A DNA stretch of 64,000 nt from Prochlorococcus sp. AG-355-P07. GTDB taxonomy: Bacteria > Cyanobacteriota > Cyanobacteriia > PCC-6307 > Cyanobiaceae. The notes under the pieces were generated by a model that saw only the letters and a program-made list of their open reading frames with translations, had not been told where the DNA came from and searched no databases. Numbering within the stretch: position 1 is the first letter of the stretch; each line of letters begins with the position of its first letter. The stretch lies in contig QCEN01000001.1 of NCBI GenBank assembly GCA_003280575.1, forward strand, positions 62,001-126,000, in the 5' to 3' direction. Below, piece after piece: positions 52,053-61,754 of the stretch. Position numbers and translations under genes: made by a program.

Positions 52053-52577
52053 ATGAAACATACATTATCAGTTCTTGTAGAGGACGAATCTGGAGCTTTG
52101 AGTAGAATCTCAGGCCTCTTTGCTAGAAGAGGATTTAACATAGATAGCCTTGCAGTAGGACCCGCAGAATCTAAAGGGATTTCAAGGTTAACGATGGTAG
52201 TAGAAGGCGATGAGGAAACTCTTCAACAAATGACAAAGCAACTTAATAAGTTATTTAATGTTCTGGGAGTTGTAGATTTCACTAATCTTGCTGCTGTTGA
52301 GAGGGAATTGATGTTACTAAAAGTTTCATCAAAAGAAGATACCAGGAGTAATATCCTTGATATAGTGCAGATCTTCCGTGCAAAAGTTGTTGACGTATCA
52401 GACATAGCCTTGACTCTCGAGGTAGTTGGAGATCCTGGGAAGTTAGTTGCTTTGGAGAAATTACTCGAGCCATACGGCATCCTTGAAATAGCAAGGACTG
52501 GTAAAGTAGCTCTAAAACGCTCTTCAGGAGTTAATACAGAAATGTTGAAAATAAACAAATATTCTTTGGAAATTTAA
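52053..52577 (+). CDS. ilvH: acetolactate synthase small (regulatory) subunit
   Basis: A 174-residue protein. N-terminal ACT domain ([35 protein letters not shown]) and C-terminal regulatory half ([36 protein letters not shown]). It stimulates the catalytic subunit and confers valine feedback in branched-chain amino-acid synthesis. Overlaps the convergent cyclophilin stop. Confidence 0.97.
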   Translation: MKHTLSVLVEDESGALSRISGLFARRGFNIDSLAVGPAESKGISRLTMVVEGDEETLQQMTKQLNKLFNVLGVVDFTNLAAVERELMLLKVSSKEDTRSNILDIVQIFRAKVVDVSDIALTLEVVGDPGKLVALEKLLEPYGILEIARTGKVALKRSSGVNTEMLKINKYSLEI

Positions 52578-53185
52578 TTAGATATTTGGACTGCCTCGAT
52601 ATAGTCTTCTCTATTGATCTTTTTGAGTACATCTACTCCTTTAATAACCTTTCCAAAAATCGAATATCTTCCATCTAGTTCAGGAATCTTATTAGTTACA
52701 AAAAAAAATTCAGTAGATGAAGACTTATACTTACCGCTCTTAACCATAGCGATAGAGCCACTTTCAAAAGTATTAACTAAATTTTCAGTTTCATTAGGAT
52801 TTTTTATTTGATAGTTATATCTTGGTTTAATTTCTTCTTTGAATTTTAGTTCTAAAGGTATTGATGAATTTGTCTTATTCAGGTTTTTTTTTCGTTCAAT
52901 ATAAAGTTTATTTTCTGGATTAACGCCACCGTGTATAAAACTTATTTGAGTATGGTTTATTACTTTATAAAATTTTTGATTTACGTAAATATTATTATCT
53001 ATATTTTCCAAAAAGTTCGATACTGTTACTGGGTTATCTTTACCAAATAATTCAACCTCAAAATTACCTTTTGTAGTTTTAAAATAAACTATTTTATTAC
53101 TCTGAATACAACTAAAATTAAGTTTTTGACAATAATAATTTGTACCAAACTTATTTTTATAACCACAAGCTTGAAACAAAAACAA
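52574..53185 (-). CDS. cyclophilin-type peptidyl-prolyl isomerase, divergent lipoprotein
   Basis: Cyclophilin fold from residue about 28 ([20 protein letters not shown]) to [14 protein letters not shown]. The catalytic FHR becomes FYK and the usual QGGD becomes HGGV, so isomerase activity is doubtful. The first in-frame TTG gives MFLFQACGY, a lipobox (LFQAC) without a full signal. Reading further upstream extends the frame to [20 protein letters not shown], a complete lipoprotein signal peptide, but with ATA (53228-53230) overlapping the ycf4 stop and no ATG. The true start is therefore unresolved. Confidence 0.8.
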   Translation of the reverse strand: MFLFQACGYKNKFGTNYYCQKLNFSCIQSNKIVYFKTTKGNFEVELFGKDNPVTVSNFLENIDNNIYVNQKFYKVINHTQISFIHGGVNPENKLYIERKKNLNKTNSSIPLELKFKEEIKPRYNYQIKNPNETENLVNTFESGSIAMVKSGKYKSSSTEFFFVTNKIPELDGRYSIFGKVIKGVDVLKKINREDYIEAVQISN

Positions 53186-53226
53186 AACCTGTAAAAAAGA
53201 TAGTGTTCTAATAAGATATTTTTTTT

Positions 53227-53784
53227 TTATTTTAAACCCTCCAAATTAACATTCAAAAATTTAGCCAGTCGAGCTCCTTCTTCTTCAACTTGAAGCAGTG
53301 GTTTAAGTTCACCTGCACCGCTTAAAGGAAGAGGTTTTTTTCTACCTTTGAGTACAAGAGCTATTCTTCTTCTAGGATTAAATCCTTCACTAATATCCAA
53401 CTTTACCGATTTGATTTCATCGAAATTCAATTTAACCTCAATATCTTTAAATAATCCTTTTCTTTTTATTTCGACAGATTTTGATGATTTATCAAAATAG
53501 TTACTTCCTGAACCAAAGTTTATGTAAACCAAATACCACAAGTAAAAATTTAATAAATTAGCTATTATTCCGTATGCTCCCATTATTATTCCCTGAGGGA
53601 TAAACAATAAAGTTGAAGGATTTCCTAAAGGTAATAAATCCCTTCCTGTGTAGCTAGATATAGAAGCTAAAAGAAAACCAATACCCCCTATCGTTAGCAT
53701 TCCTCCAATAATGTAATTTGAAATTTTTCTTGATCCACCAATTTTTTGTTCGATTTTATCGAAAGGCGTGAGGTCTGAATTCAT
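53227..53784 (-). CDS. ycf4: photosystem I assembly protein Ycf4
   Basis: A 185-residue protein with two N-terminal membrane helices (about 22-42 and 62-85). Conserved features are TLLFIPQGIIMGAYGIIANL and FNPRRRIALVLKGRKKPLPL. It aids assembly of photosystem I in the thylakoid. Divergent from psbD. Confidence 0.96.
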   Translation of the reverse strand: MNSDLTPFDKIEQKIGGSRKISNYIIGGMLTIGGIGFLLASISSYTGRDLLPLGNPSTLLFIPQGIIMGAYGIIANLLNFYLWYLVYINFGSGSNYFDKSSKSVEIKRKGLFKDIEVKLNFDEIKSVKLDISEGFNPRRRIALVLKGRKKPLPLSGAGELKPLLQVEEEGARLAKFLNVNLEGLK

Positions 53785-53967
53785 TTTTATCTTTTTTTAG
53801 AGCCTAATTCAGATAATTTAACAAACTTAGGGAGTATTCTTACCTAATTTTTAATAAAAAAGTCAGGAAAGCTTTACAAGGCATTTCAGATATACAAATA
53901 TTTCCCCACATTACTCTCAATCTTTGTTACAGTCACTGCGTATCCCGAAGCTAAAAAACGATTTCTC

Positions 53968-55044
53968 ATGACGATCGCAGTTGGTAGCGCCCCACAAAGA
54001 GGATGGTTTGATGTCCTCGATGATTGGTTGAAGCGTGACCGCTTTGTATTTATTGGTTGGTCCGGACTACTTTTACTTCCTTGTGCATATCTTGCTATAG
54101 GTGGTTGGTTTGTCGGAACAACATTTGTTACCTCTTGGTACACACACGGAGTTGCAAGCTCATACCTTGAAGGTTGTAACTTTTTAACAGCAGCTGTAAG
54201 TACCCCTGGCGATGCTATGGGACACAGTCTTCTATTTTTATGGGGTCCTGAAGCCCAAGGTAGTTTCGTAAGATGGCTACAACTTGGTGGTCTTTGGAAC
54301 TTCGTTGCATTACATGGAGTATTTGGCCTAATTGGTTTTATGCTTCGTCAGTTTGAAATTGCTGGCCTTGTTGGAATTAGACCTTACAATGCACTAGCTT
54401 TCTCAGCAGTAATTGCAGTATTTACAAGTATTTTTCTTATTTATCCTTTAGGACAGCATAGCTGGTTCTTTGCACCTTCATTTGGTGTTGCGGCAATCTT
54501 CCGTTACATCCTGTTCATTCAAGGTTTTCACAATATCACTTTAAATCCATTCCACATGATGGGAGTTGCTGGAATTCTTGGTGGTGCTCTACTCTGCGCT
54601 ATTCATGGAGCTACAGTACAGAATACTTTGTATGAAGATACAAGTATTTATACAGACGGTAAGGTTCAGAGTTCAACATTTAGAGCTTTTGATCCAACTC
54701 AAGAAGAAGAAACTTATTCAATGATTACAGCGAATAGATTCTGGAGTCAAATCTTCGGTATTGCTTTCTCAAACAAGCGTTTCTTACATTTCTTAATGCT
54801 ATTTGTACCTGTTATTGGTATGTGGACATCTTCAATTGGTATTGTCGGCTTAGCACTAAACTTAAGAGCTTATGATTTCGTAAGCCAAGAAATTCGTGCA
54901 GCAGAAGATCCAGAATTTGAAACTTTCTATACAAAAAATATACTTTTGAACGAAGGTATGAGAGCATGGATGTCTTCTGTGGATCAACCACACGAAAATT
55001 TTGTATTCCCTGAGGAGGTTCTTCCACGTGGAAACGCCCTTTAA
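53968..55044 (+). CDS. psbD: photosystem II D2 protein
   Basis: A 358-residue, five-helix reaction-centre protein. [20 protein letters not shown] start, and conserved blocks around the P680, non-haem iron and quinone ligands ([40 protein letters not shown]). Highly conserved. The leader (53800-53967) has TTTACA and GTTACA half-sites that might be HLR1 elements. The gene overlaps psbC by 17 bases. Confidence 0.99.
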   Translation: MTIAVGSAPQRGWFDVLDDWLKRDRFVFIGWSGLLLLPCAYLAIGGWFVGTTFVTSWYTHGVASSYLEGCNFLTAAVSTPGDAMGHSLLFLWGPEAQGSFVRWLQLGGLWNFVALHGVFGLIGFMLRQFEIAGLVGIRPYNALAFSAVIAVFTSIFLIYPLGQHSWFFAPSFGVAAIFRYILFIQGFHNITLNPFHMMGVAGILGGALLCAIHGATVQNTLYEDTSIYTDGKVQSSTFRAFDPTQEEETYSMITANRFWSQIFGIAFSNKRFLHFLMLFVPVIGMWTSSIGIVGLALNLRAYDFVSQEIRAAEDPEFETFYTKNILLNEGMRAWMSSVDQPHENFVFPEEVLPRGNAL

Positions 55045-56410
55045 TAATTTATTAAGAGCTCCAAACCAAAGTATTGAGGAAACTGGTTATGCCTGGTACG
55101 TAGGCAACGCTAGATTAATCAACTTATCTGGACGTTTATTAGGTGCTCACATTGCTCACTCTGGACTAATAGTCTTTTGGGCGGGAGCAATGATGCTCTT
55201 CGAGGTTAATCATTTTACTTTTGATAAACCAATGTGGGAGCAAGGTCTAATCTGTATGCCACACGTAGCTATGTTTGGTTATGGAATTGGCCCTGGTGGT
55301 GAAGTTACTGATATCATGCCTTTCTTCCAGGCAGGCGTGGTTCACTTGATAGCTTCTGCTGTACTTGGCTTTGGTGGTATTTACCATTCATTAGCAGGTC
55401 CAGAAAAACTTGAAGAAGATTTTCCATTTTTCTCAACTGATTGGAGAGATAAGAATCAAATGACAAACATTCTTGGATATCATTTGATTGTTCTAGGTGT
55501 AGGTGCGTTAGCATGGTCAATTAACTGGTGTTTTATTGGCGGTGCATATGACACATGGGCTCCTGGTGGTGGTGAAGTCAGACTTGTTAATCCAACTTTA
55601 GATCCAAGAGTTATACTTGGTTATTTATTTAGATCTCCCTGGGGAGGAGCTGGATCAATAATCGGAGTCAACTCCATTGAAGATATTGTTGGTGGACATG
55701 TTTACGTGGGTATTACTGCAATAATTGGAGGAATATTCCATATCTTTACCAAACCTTTTGGATGGGCAAGAAGAGCATTCATATGGAACGGCGAAGGGCT
55801 ACTAAGTTATGCACTTGGTGGAATTTGTGTAGCTAGTTTTATTGCTTCAACATTCATCTGGTTTAACAATACTGCTTATCCTTCAGAATTTTATGGCCCA
55901 ACAAATGCAGAAGCTTCACAGGCTCAAAGCTTTACTTTCCTTGTGAGAGATCAAAGAATTGGAGCTAATGTAGGTTCAACAATGGGACCAACAGGTCTAG
56001 GTAAGTATCTCATGAGATCTCCTACTGGTGAAATTATATTTGGTGGTGAAACTATGAGATTTTGGGATTTCAGAGGACCATGGTTAGAGCCTCTAAGAGG
56101 ACCTAACGGATTGAGCCTTGAAAAAATCCAAAATGATATTCAGCCTTGGCAGGTTAGAAGAGCTGCTGAATATATGACTCATGCTCCTAATGCTTCTATT
56201 AACTCTGTTGGTGGAATCATTACAGAGCCTAATGCTGTTAACTTTGTTAATTTAAGACAATGGTTAGCTGCAGCTCAATTCTTCCTAGGATGGTTTACAT
56301 TTATCGGTCACCTTTGGCATGCTGGACGTGCCAGAGCAGCCGCTGCAGGTTTCGAAAAAGGAATCGACAGAAAGAGTGAACCAGCGCTAGAAATGCCTGA
56401 TCTAGATTAA
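55028..56410 (+). CDS. psbC: photosystem II CP43 protein
   Basis: I start at GTG 55028, inside the end of psbD, the known 17-base overlap, preceded by a GAGGAGG site. The 460-residue inner antenna has six helices, paired His ligands of chlorophyll, and the large lumenal loop with the [12 protein letters not shown] manganese-cluster segment (Glu and Arg ligands). Ends ALEMPDLD. Confidence 0.99.
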   Translation: METPFNNLLRAPNQSIEETGYAWYVGNARLINLSGRLLGAHIAHSGLIVFWAGAMMLFEVNHFTFDKPMWEQGLICMPHVAMFGYGIGPGGEVTDIMPFFQAGVVHLIASAVLGFGGIYHSLAGPEKLEEDFPFFSTDWRDKNQMTNILGYHLIVLGVGALAWSINWCFIGGAYDTWAPGGGEVRLVNPTLDPRVILGYLFRSPWGGAGSIIGVNSIEDIVGGHVYVGITAIIGGIFHIFTKPFGWARRAFIWNGEGLLSYALGGICVASFIASTFIWFNNTAYPSEFYGPTNAEASQAQSFTFLVRDQRIGANVGSTMGPTGLGKYLMRSPTGEIIFGGETMRFWDFRGPWLEPLRGPNGLSLEKIQNDIQPWQVRRAAEYMTHAPNASINSVGGIITEPNAVNFVNLRQWLAAAQFFLGWFTFIGHLWHAGRARAAAAGFEKGIDRKSEPALEMPDLD

Positions 56411-56426
56411 TCTCTACCTCACTTAA

Positions 56427-56462
56427 AAAAAAAAGCCCTATCAAAAGATAGGGTTTTTTTTT
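56427..56462 (+). terminator. psbDC terminator
   Basis: CCCTATC and GATAGGG around an AAAA loop, with A-runs before and T-runs after, so it works in both directions. It ends the psbDC unit and the convergent maf gene. Confidence 0.92.
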
Positions 56463-56464
56463 GC

Positions 56465-57085
56465 TCAATTTTCTAATCTATATAAATTTTTTCTGAGCCA
56501 TGGCAAACTTAAACCCATTACATTACTGAAACAACCCTCTATTTTTTCTATATATTTTCCGCCTATACCTTCCAAGGCGAATCCTCCGGCGCAATATAAA
56601 GGTTCATTTGTATCTACATAACTCTTGATTTCCCAATCTTCCAACTTAGAAAAATAAACTCTTGAACTTACTATTTTTTTTATTACTTCAGTGATTTTAA
56701 AAATTTTGGAAGTTGATTCAAAATTCCCAATTATTAGAGTATGACCAGTATGTAAAAATCCAAACTCTCCAGACATTTTTTTCCATCTAATAAATGCCTC
56801 CTCTTTGTTAGATGGTTTTCCATAAGCTTCTCCTTTAAATTCAAAAATTGAATCGCACCCAAGTATTTCCAAAGGACCATTATTAAATGCTTCAGGCAAT
56901 GATATGTTTTGAATATTTTCAGATAAACTATTAGCCTTTTGAAAAGATAATTCCAAGGCTAAATTACATATATTCTTCTCTTGAATAGTAGTTTCATCAA
57001 AGTCACTTGATATTTGGATAAATTCAATTTGACAATTTTCTAGTAATTTCTTTCTAGATTGAGAAGCAGAGGCTAGAATTAACAC
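56465..57085 (-). CDS. maf: Maf-like nucleoside triphosphate pyrophosphatase
   Basis: A 206-residue protein with GTG start ([20 protein letters not shown]). Conserved SASxSRxxLL, FDE(T), [29 protein letters not shown] and [20 protein letters not shown] blocks. It hydrolyses non-canonical nucleotides. The DE motif lies in SSDFDETTI. Confidence 0.94.
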   Translation of the reverse strand: MLILASASQSRKKLLENCQIEFIQISSDFDETTIQEKNICNLALELSFQKANSLSENIQNISLPEAFNNGPLEILGCDSIFEFKGEAYGKPSNKEEAFIRWKKMSGEFGFLHTGHTLIIGNFESTSKIFKITEVIKKIVSSRVYFSKLEDWEIKSYVDTNEPLYCAGGFALEGIGGKYIEKIEGCFSNVMGLSLPWLRKNLYRLEN

Positions 57086-57152
57086 AAATTTTTTTCAAAT
57101 TATAATTCAATTTTCTAAATAAAATTAATTTCATACTATATTTAATTTACTA

Positions 57153-58682
57153 ATGGAATTGGAAGAAAAGTTTCATACAATAAAGAAACCAATAATGGTC
57201 TTAGGTACTTCAAGTGGAGCTGGAAAATCATTAACAGTTACTGCTATTTGCAGGATTCTTAAAAATTTAGGAGAAAATCCAATACCTTTTAAAGGACAAA
57301 ATATGAGTAACAATGCTTGGGTTGATTGTGAAGGTGGTGAGATGGCCTATTCACAAGCACTTCAGGCTTTTGCATGTGGTATTACTCCTTCCTCAGAGAT
57401 GAATCCCATTTTATTAAAACCACAAGGAAATTCTATAAGCGAGGTGATTCATCTTGGCAAAAGTATTGGAACAACAACTGCCAAAAATTACTACAAAGAT
57501 TGGTTTATACCAGGTTGGGAAGTAATTAAAAAAAGTTTAGAGTCTATTTACGAACGGAATCCTAATTGCCGTTTAATCATCGAAGGAGCTGGAAGTCCTG
57601 TAGAGATGAATTTGATTCATAGAGATCTTACTAATTTAAGAGTTGCTAAGTATTTAAATGCTAATTGCATTTTGGTTACTGATATTGAAAGAGGAGGGGT
57701 ATTTGCACAAATAATCGGAACTATTGAATTAATGAAACCAGAAGAAAAAAAATTAATCAAAGGAATTATTATCAATAGATTTAGAGGAGATCTATCATTA
57801 TTCGAAGAAGGGAAAAAATGGATAGAAAGTAGAACCCAAATTCCTGTTATTGGGATTGTTCCGTGGCTTAATGATACATTCCCTCCAGAAGATTCTTTAG
57901 ATCTATTAGAAAGAAAATCTCGTTTCAAGAATCCTGATATCAAAGTAGGCATTATTAAATTGCCATCTATAAGTAACTTTTCAGATTTTGATCCATTAGA
58001 AAATGAAGAATCAATCTTAATTGAGTGGATAAAGGAGCCAAACAGCTTGAAACATTTTGATTTACTTATTATTCCTGGAAGTAAACAAACAATAAAAGAT
58101 CAAATATTCCTTGAGGATTCAGGACTTTTAAAAAATATAAAAGAATATTCAAAAACTAATGGGAATATTTTCGGAATCTGCGGAGGGCTACAAATGTTGG
58201 GTACATATCTTGAAGACCCATTTTTTAAGGAAGGTTCAAGAAAAAATGAAAATCAAATAATTAAAGGGATTGGATTAATGCCATTAAGCACTATTTTTCA
58301 CAAAAATAAAATAACAAGACAAATAACCTCAAAGTCAATTTGGCCATCTTTTGAAGAAATTAATGGATTTGAGATCCATAATGGGATAACTAAACAAGAT
58401 AGTAATCAAGCTAATTTAAAAATTAAGCCTATTTTCGAAGATTTAGATCTTGGATGGTATGCAGAAAATAATTATGGAGGGACTATAGCTGGCACATATA
58501 TTCATGGAATTTTTGAAAATGATAAATGGAGGTGTCAATATTTGAATATAATTAGGAAAGGGAAAAATTTAGCAATACCAGATAAAAAAACAAAATCTTA
58601 TAAAATAAAAAGAGAATCAATTATTGATAATCTTGCAAATGCATTTGATGAGAATTTAAATCTTACTTCATTTTTAAATTGA
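57153..58682 (+). CDS. cobQ: cobyric acid synthase
   Basis: A 509-residue ATP-dependent amidase. P-loop MVLGTSSGAGKSLTVTA near 15-31, KGQNMSNNAWV, and the glutaminase half with Cys343 in FGICGGLQMLG and His451 in TYIHGIFEN. It amidates four side chains of adenosylcobyrinic diamide in cobalamin synthesis, consistent with a B12-making picocyanobacterium. The stop overlaps the ferredoxin start. Confidence 0.97.
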   Translation: MELEEKFHTIKKPIMVLGTSSGAGKSLTVTAICRILKNLGENPIPFKGQNMSNNAWVDCEGGEMAYSQALQAFACGITPSSEMNPILLKPQGNSISEVIHLGKSIGTTTAKNYYKDWFIPGWEVIKKSLESIYERNPNCRLIIEGAGSPVEMNLIHRDLTNLRVAKYLNANCILVTDIERGGVFAQIIGTIELMKPEEKKLIKGIIINRFRGDLSLFEEGKKWIESRTQIPVIGIVPWLNDTFPPEDSLDLLERKSRFKNPDIKVGIIKLPSISNFSDFDPLENEESILIEWIKEPNSLKHFDLLIIPGSKQTIKDQIFLEDSGLLKNIKEYSKTNGNIFGICGGLQMLGTYLEDPFFKEGSRKNENQIIKGIGLMPLSTIFHKNKITRQITSKSIWPSFEEINGFEIHNGITKQDSNQANLKIKPIFEDLDLGWYAENNYGGTIAGTYIHGIFENDKWRCQYLNIIRKGKNLAIPDKKTKSYKIKRESIIDNLANAFDENLNLTSFLN

Positions 58683-58930
58683 AAAAATCACTCATTAAAA
58701 TTTCATGGCCAAATAACATAGATACATTTGCCTCCGAGGGAGATAACTGGTTCTCAACAGCAGAAAAAGCAGGCCTAGAAATTCCTACTGGATGTTTAAC
58801 GGGAAGTTGCGGAGCTTGTGAAATTGATGTTAATGGAGAAACAGTAAGAGCTTGCATTAGTTGCATTAAAGGAGTAAAAGGAAATAATTTAAACGTTTCA
58901 CTTACTACAGACCCTTTCTGGGAAGTCTAA
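58679..58930 (+). CDS. [2Fe-2S] ferredoxin
   Basis: An 83-residue protein with TTG start overlapping the cobQ stop. Cluster Cys C39, C44, C47 and C59 (PTGCLTGSCGACEIDVNGET, VRACISC). It differs from the main photosynthetic PetF (shorter, TGCLTGSCGAC). Overlap with cobQ suggests cotranscription, but a role in cobalamin synthesis is not shown. Confidence 0.93.
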   Translation: MKKSLIKISWPNNIDTFASEGDNWFSTAEKAGLEIPTGCLTGSCGACEIDVNGETVRACISCIKGVKGNNLNVSLTTDPFWEV

Positions 58931-59389
58931 AATTTTATTGATTTGATAAGAAGTCTGTTCAATTTTATTTATTTCTCTTCAAGTAATTTTGATCAAATAA
59001 AAAATAGAATAATGATTATCAAAAAATAATGTCTAGATATTTCTCAAACCAATACATTAATTTTAAATAAAAGTTAAGAACCTTTAAATTTAAAGAATTT
59101 GGTCGATCAGAAAATTCATAACCTTTGAAATTCCTTCATATCGAAAAAAGCCCTGCCAATGAATTAGACAAAAAAATACTTTTTGCATTATCTCCGCTTT
59201 TTTAAATGAGTTAAATATAAGTTTGAATAATTCGCGATAACTAAAAGTAACAACAAAAAGGTATTTAAATAGTTCAATTTTTTAAAGTTTGTAACTCATT
59301 TATAACTTTAAACCTTATAGGGTTGATGTCATCAAATTAAAAAATTCTAAACACACCTCTACTTACTATTTTTCGTACAACTAATTAAA
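58931..59389 (+). other. intergenic region before the tRNA-Ser repeats
   Basis: No gene seen on either strand; AT-rich. The first of three 12-bp tRNA-Ser 3'-end repeats follows at 59390. The 200 bases between the first and second repeats also carry no intact gene (one open stretch reads DYVGQATSLKTDFDYIIAHI with no start). Confidence 0.45.
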
Positions 59390-59401
59390 ACGGAGAGGGT
59401 G
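59390..59401 (-). repeat. tRNA-Ser 3'-end direct repeat, copy 1 (att-like)
   Basis: ACGGAGAGGGTG, identical to the 3' terminal 12 bases (T-arm side and discriminator) of tRNA-Ser(CGA) at 61615-61626, preceded by AATTAAA. Such repeats are the usual attachment-site duplications of tRNA-targeting integrases. Confidence 0.65.
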
Positions 59402-59604
59402 AAATTAACTTTCGTGTTATAACGGCAGATAAAGGAACATCTTGGATGGTTAAAGGGATGTAGAGGCAAATATCCACCAACACATCCACCAACACATTCA
59501 GGCATAAACTGGTGAATATTGGACTATGTAGGACAAGCAACTTCTTTAAAAACCGATTTTGACTACATTATTGCCCACATAGCACTTTACAGGAAGATAA
59601 TTAA

Positions 59605-59616
59605 ACGGAGAGGGTG
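59605..59616 (-). repeat. tRNA-Ser 3'-end direct repeat, copy 2 (att-like)
   Basis: ACGGAGAGGGTG again, with an AATTAA-type flank like copy 1. The segment from here to the tRNA (2,010 bp) contains the TPR gene and would be the integrated unit; the 215 bp between copies 1 and 2 would be an older remnant. Confidence 0.7.
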
Positions 59617-59688
59617 TTCATAGGGACTTCTCCAATTGTCCAGTAATGTCCTGATTTGTCCTAAGAAAAGTCAAAAATATACCGAAAA

Positions 59689-59708
59689 CCCTAACACTAC
59701 CCTAACAC
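59689..59708 (+). repeat. CCCTAACAC repeat pair, left of the TPR gene
   Basis: CCCTAACACTACCCTAACAC: two copies 11 bases apart. Matching copies occur right of the TPR gene (61449-61491). Confidence 0.55.
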
Positions 59709-59841
59709 CATAATTTTAAAAGACTGAACTTTTGGGAAATTTTTCAAAAAAAAATTAGTCCCTTATTACAACACTTTTTTAAAAACATATAAAATATATT
59801 ATTAATCTATTTAGACTATCAATAATAAAAATTTGCAATAT

Positions 59842-61380
59842 ATGAGAATTCGTTCAACTGCAATTATCATATCTTTACTAGCATTAACTACTCCTACACT
59901 AAGTGCATTTAGCAGTCAAATAGATCAAGTTAAAATAGCAAATCAAAGAGAAAGCAATAAAAATATTGGAAATTATTTTGAGGAATCAAAGGCACTTATT
60001 GATGAGGGATTAGACGTTAAAGAAAACAATCCTAAAGCGATTAAGATTTTAAAAATGATGAATTATGTTATTGAAATTTCCCCCGAGAACGCAAATGCTT
60101 ATGCTTATAGAGCACGAGCAAATAATGCATTATTAAAAAACATAGAAGCAATTTCAGATGCAGAGAAATCAATAAAAATAGACTCTAATAATATTGATGC
60201 TCTTTTTGCACTTGGGGTTGCAAAAGTACTTTTAGGAGATTACAAAGGAGCACTAAATCCTTTAAGAAAAGCAAAAAAAATTGATCCTCAAAATATTAAT
60301 ATTTATCTATGGATAGGTTCCGCCAAAATTGGTCTGGAAGAATATAAAAATGCCTCTAAATACTTCACCAAAGCAATAAATATAGATCCAATGGATGGTT
60401 ACTCTTATGCTAGGCGTGCATCGACTAAGCAATATTTAGAAGACCATAACGGTGCAATTGAAGATTTTAATAAAGCGATTGAGTTAAAGGAAGTTAATCA
60501 GGCAATATATTCTCAAATTGGTTGGTCAAAAATGGCATTAAAGGATTATAAGGGTGCTATTGAGAATTATTCCAAGGGAATTGATATCGATAAAGATAAT
60601 CCAAATAATTACTATTTGTATGAAAAAAGAGGCGAGTCGAAAGTTTATTTGAGCGATTTTAAGGGAGGAATAAAAGACTTTACTAAATCAATTGATATTA
60701 ATTCAAAAAATGCTTTTGCATATGCAAAAAGAGGAGATGCAAAGTATTCACAAGAAAACTACAAGGATGCACTTTTCGATTTGAACAAAGCGATAAATCT
60801 GGATTCTCAACAGTCATGGTTTTATAGAGTGCGTGGTTTTATAAATTATTATCTCGATGAACCTAAAAATGCAGTTTCTGATTTCAATAATGCTATTTTA
60901 TTGAATCCTGAAGACCCATATATCTATCTAGGAAGTTCTGTCGCAAAAAGGCAAATAAATGATTACGAAGGTGCAAAAAATGATATTACGAAGTTAATAA
61001 ATTTTTACCCTAAAGATGCTTATCCATATTCTTTACGTGGATCATTAAAAATTGATCTTGAGGACTACAACGGTGCAATTACTGACCTGACTAGAGCAAT
61101 AAAAATAGACCCTCAAATAGAAGGTCTTTATAACAACCGATGTTGGGCAAAGTATAAATTGGGTAAATTCAAAAAAGCATTAATTGATTGCGATCAAGCA
61201 CTGTTATTAAATCCCAAAGATTCATATGCATATGATTCACGTGGAGATGTTAAATTTGCACTTGGAGATAAGGAGGGAGCATGTAGTGACTACAAAAATG
61301 CCATCTCTAATGGATATAAGGAAAGGGAAGGATATCTCGCAAGCGAAGAAGGTTCTTGGTGTAGAAATATGCCAAATTAA
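59842..61380 (+). CDS. secreted tetratricopeptide-repeat protein
   Basis: I start at ATG 59842 (three codons inside the longer TTG frame), giving a signal peptide MRIRSTAIIISLLALTTPTL. About twelve TPR units of 34 residues follow (pattern A-Y-x-x-R-G-x-x-K-x-x-L-x-D-Y-x-G-A-I-x-D-x-x-K-A-I-x-I-D-P) to a Cys-containing end. TPR arrays bind proteins or peptides; the exported location suggests a periplasmic or surface scaffold. It is the only gene between the tRNA-Ser repeats, hence probably island cargo. Confidence 0.88.
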   Translation: MRIRSTAIIISLLALTTPTLSAFSSQIDQVKIANQRESNKNIGNYFEESKALIDEGLDVKENNPKAIKILKMMNYVIEISPENANAYAYRARANNALLKNIEAISDAEKSIKIDSNNIDALFALGVAKVLLGDYKGALNPLRKAKKIDPQNINIYLWIGSAKIGLEEYKNASKYFTKAINIDPMDGYSYARRASTKQYLEDHNGAIEDFNKAIELKEVNQAIYSQIGWSKMALKDYKGAIENYSKGIDIDKDNPNNYYLYEKRGESKVYLSDFKGGIKDFTKSIDINSKNAFAYAKRGDAKYSQENYKDALFDLNKAINLDSQQSWFYRVRGFINYYLDEPKNAVSDFNNAILLNPEDPYIYLGSSVAKRQINDYEGAKNDITKLINFYPKDAYPYSLRGSLKIDLEDYNGAITDLTRAIKIDPQIEGLYNNRCWAKYKLGKFKKALIDCDQALLLNPKDSYAYDSRGDVKFALGDKEGACSDYKNAISNGYKEREGYLASEEGSWCRNMPN

Positions 61381-61448
61381 ACAAAATACTTTACTCAATA
61401 TTTCCAAAACTCAAATCAAAGATTTTAAGACCTAAAAGTTCATAAAAA

Positions 61449-61491
61449 CCCTAACACATTTATAAAATTACCCTAACAAAAACCCTAACAC
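61449..61491 (+). repeat. CCCTAACA(C) repeats, right of the TPR gene
   Basis: Three copies at 61449, 61471 and 61483, separated by AT-rich spacers. With the pair at 59689 they bracket the TPR gene; no palindrome or known protein site is evident. Confidence 0.55.
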
Positions 61492-61615
61492 CACCAGATT
61501 ATTTGTGATATCGTTTAGATGTGTTTGACTTCAGTTATTCACGATTTTTCTCAGTCATACCAGTCATCTTGGACGATTTGACTATCCCTGACTACACTCT
61601 GTCTATATGAAAATA

Positions 61616-61700
61616 CGGAGAGGGTGGGATTCGAACCCACGAATAGTTACCTATTAAACGATTTCGAGTCGTTCGCTTTCGACCACTCAGCCACCTCTCC
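61616..61700 (-). tRNA. trnS: tRNA-Ser(CGA)
   Basis: On the minus strand: GGAGAGG acceptor, D-arm, anticodon arm CGACT-CGA-AATCG with anticodon CGA, a long variable arm (class II, as expected for Ser), T-arm GTGGG TTCGAAT CCCAC, CCTCTCC and discriminator G. No encoded CCA. The 3' end is duplicated at 59390 and 59605. Confidence 0.96.
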
Positions 61701-61754
61701 CATATTTAAAATATAAATTAAAAAATTTATACTAAAAATATATTTAGATTTTTG

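Noticed and set aside
59402-59604. Integrase remnant between the first two tRNA-Ser repeats
   Set aside because: One open stretch without a start is present, but no tyrosine-recombinase motif (R...HxxR...Y) can be seen.
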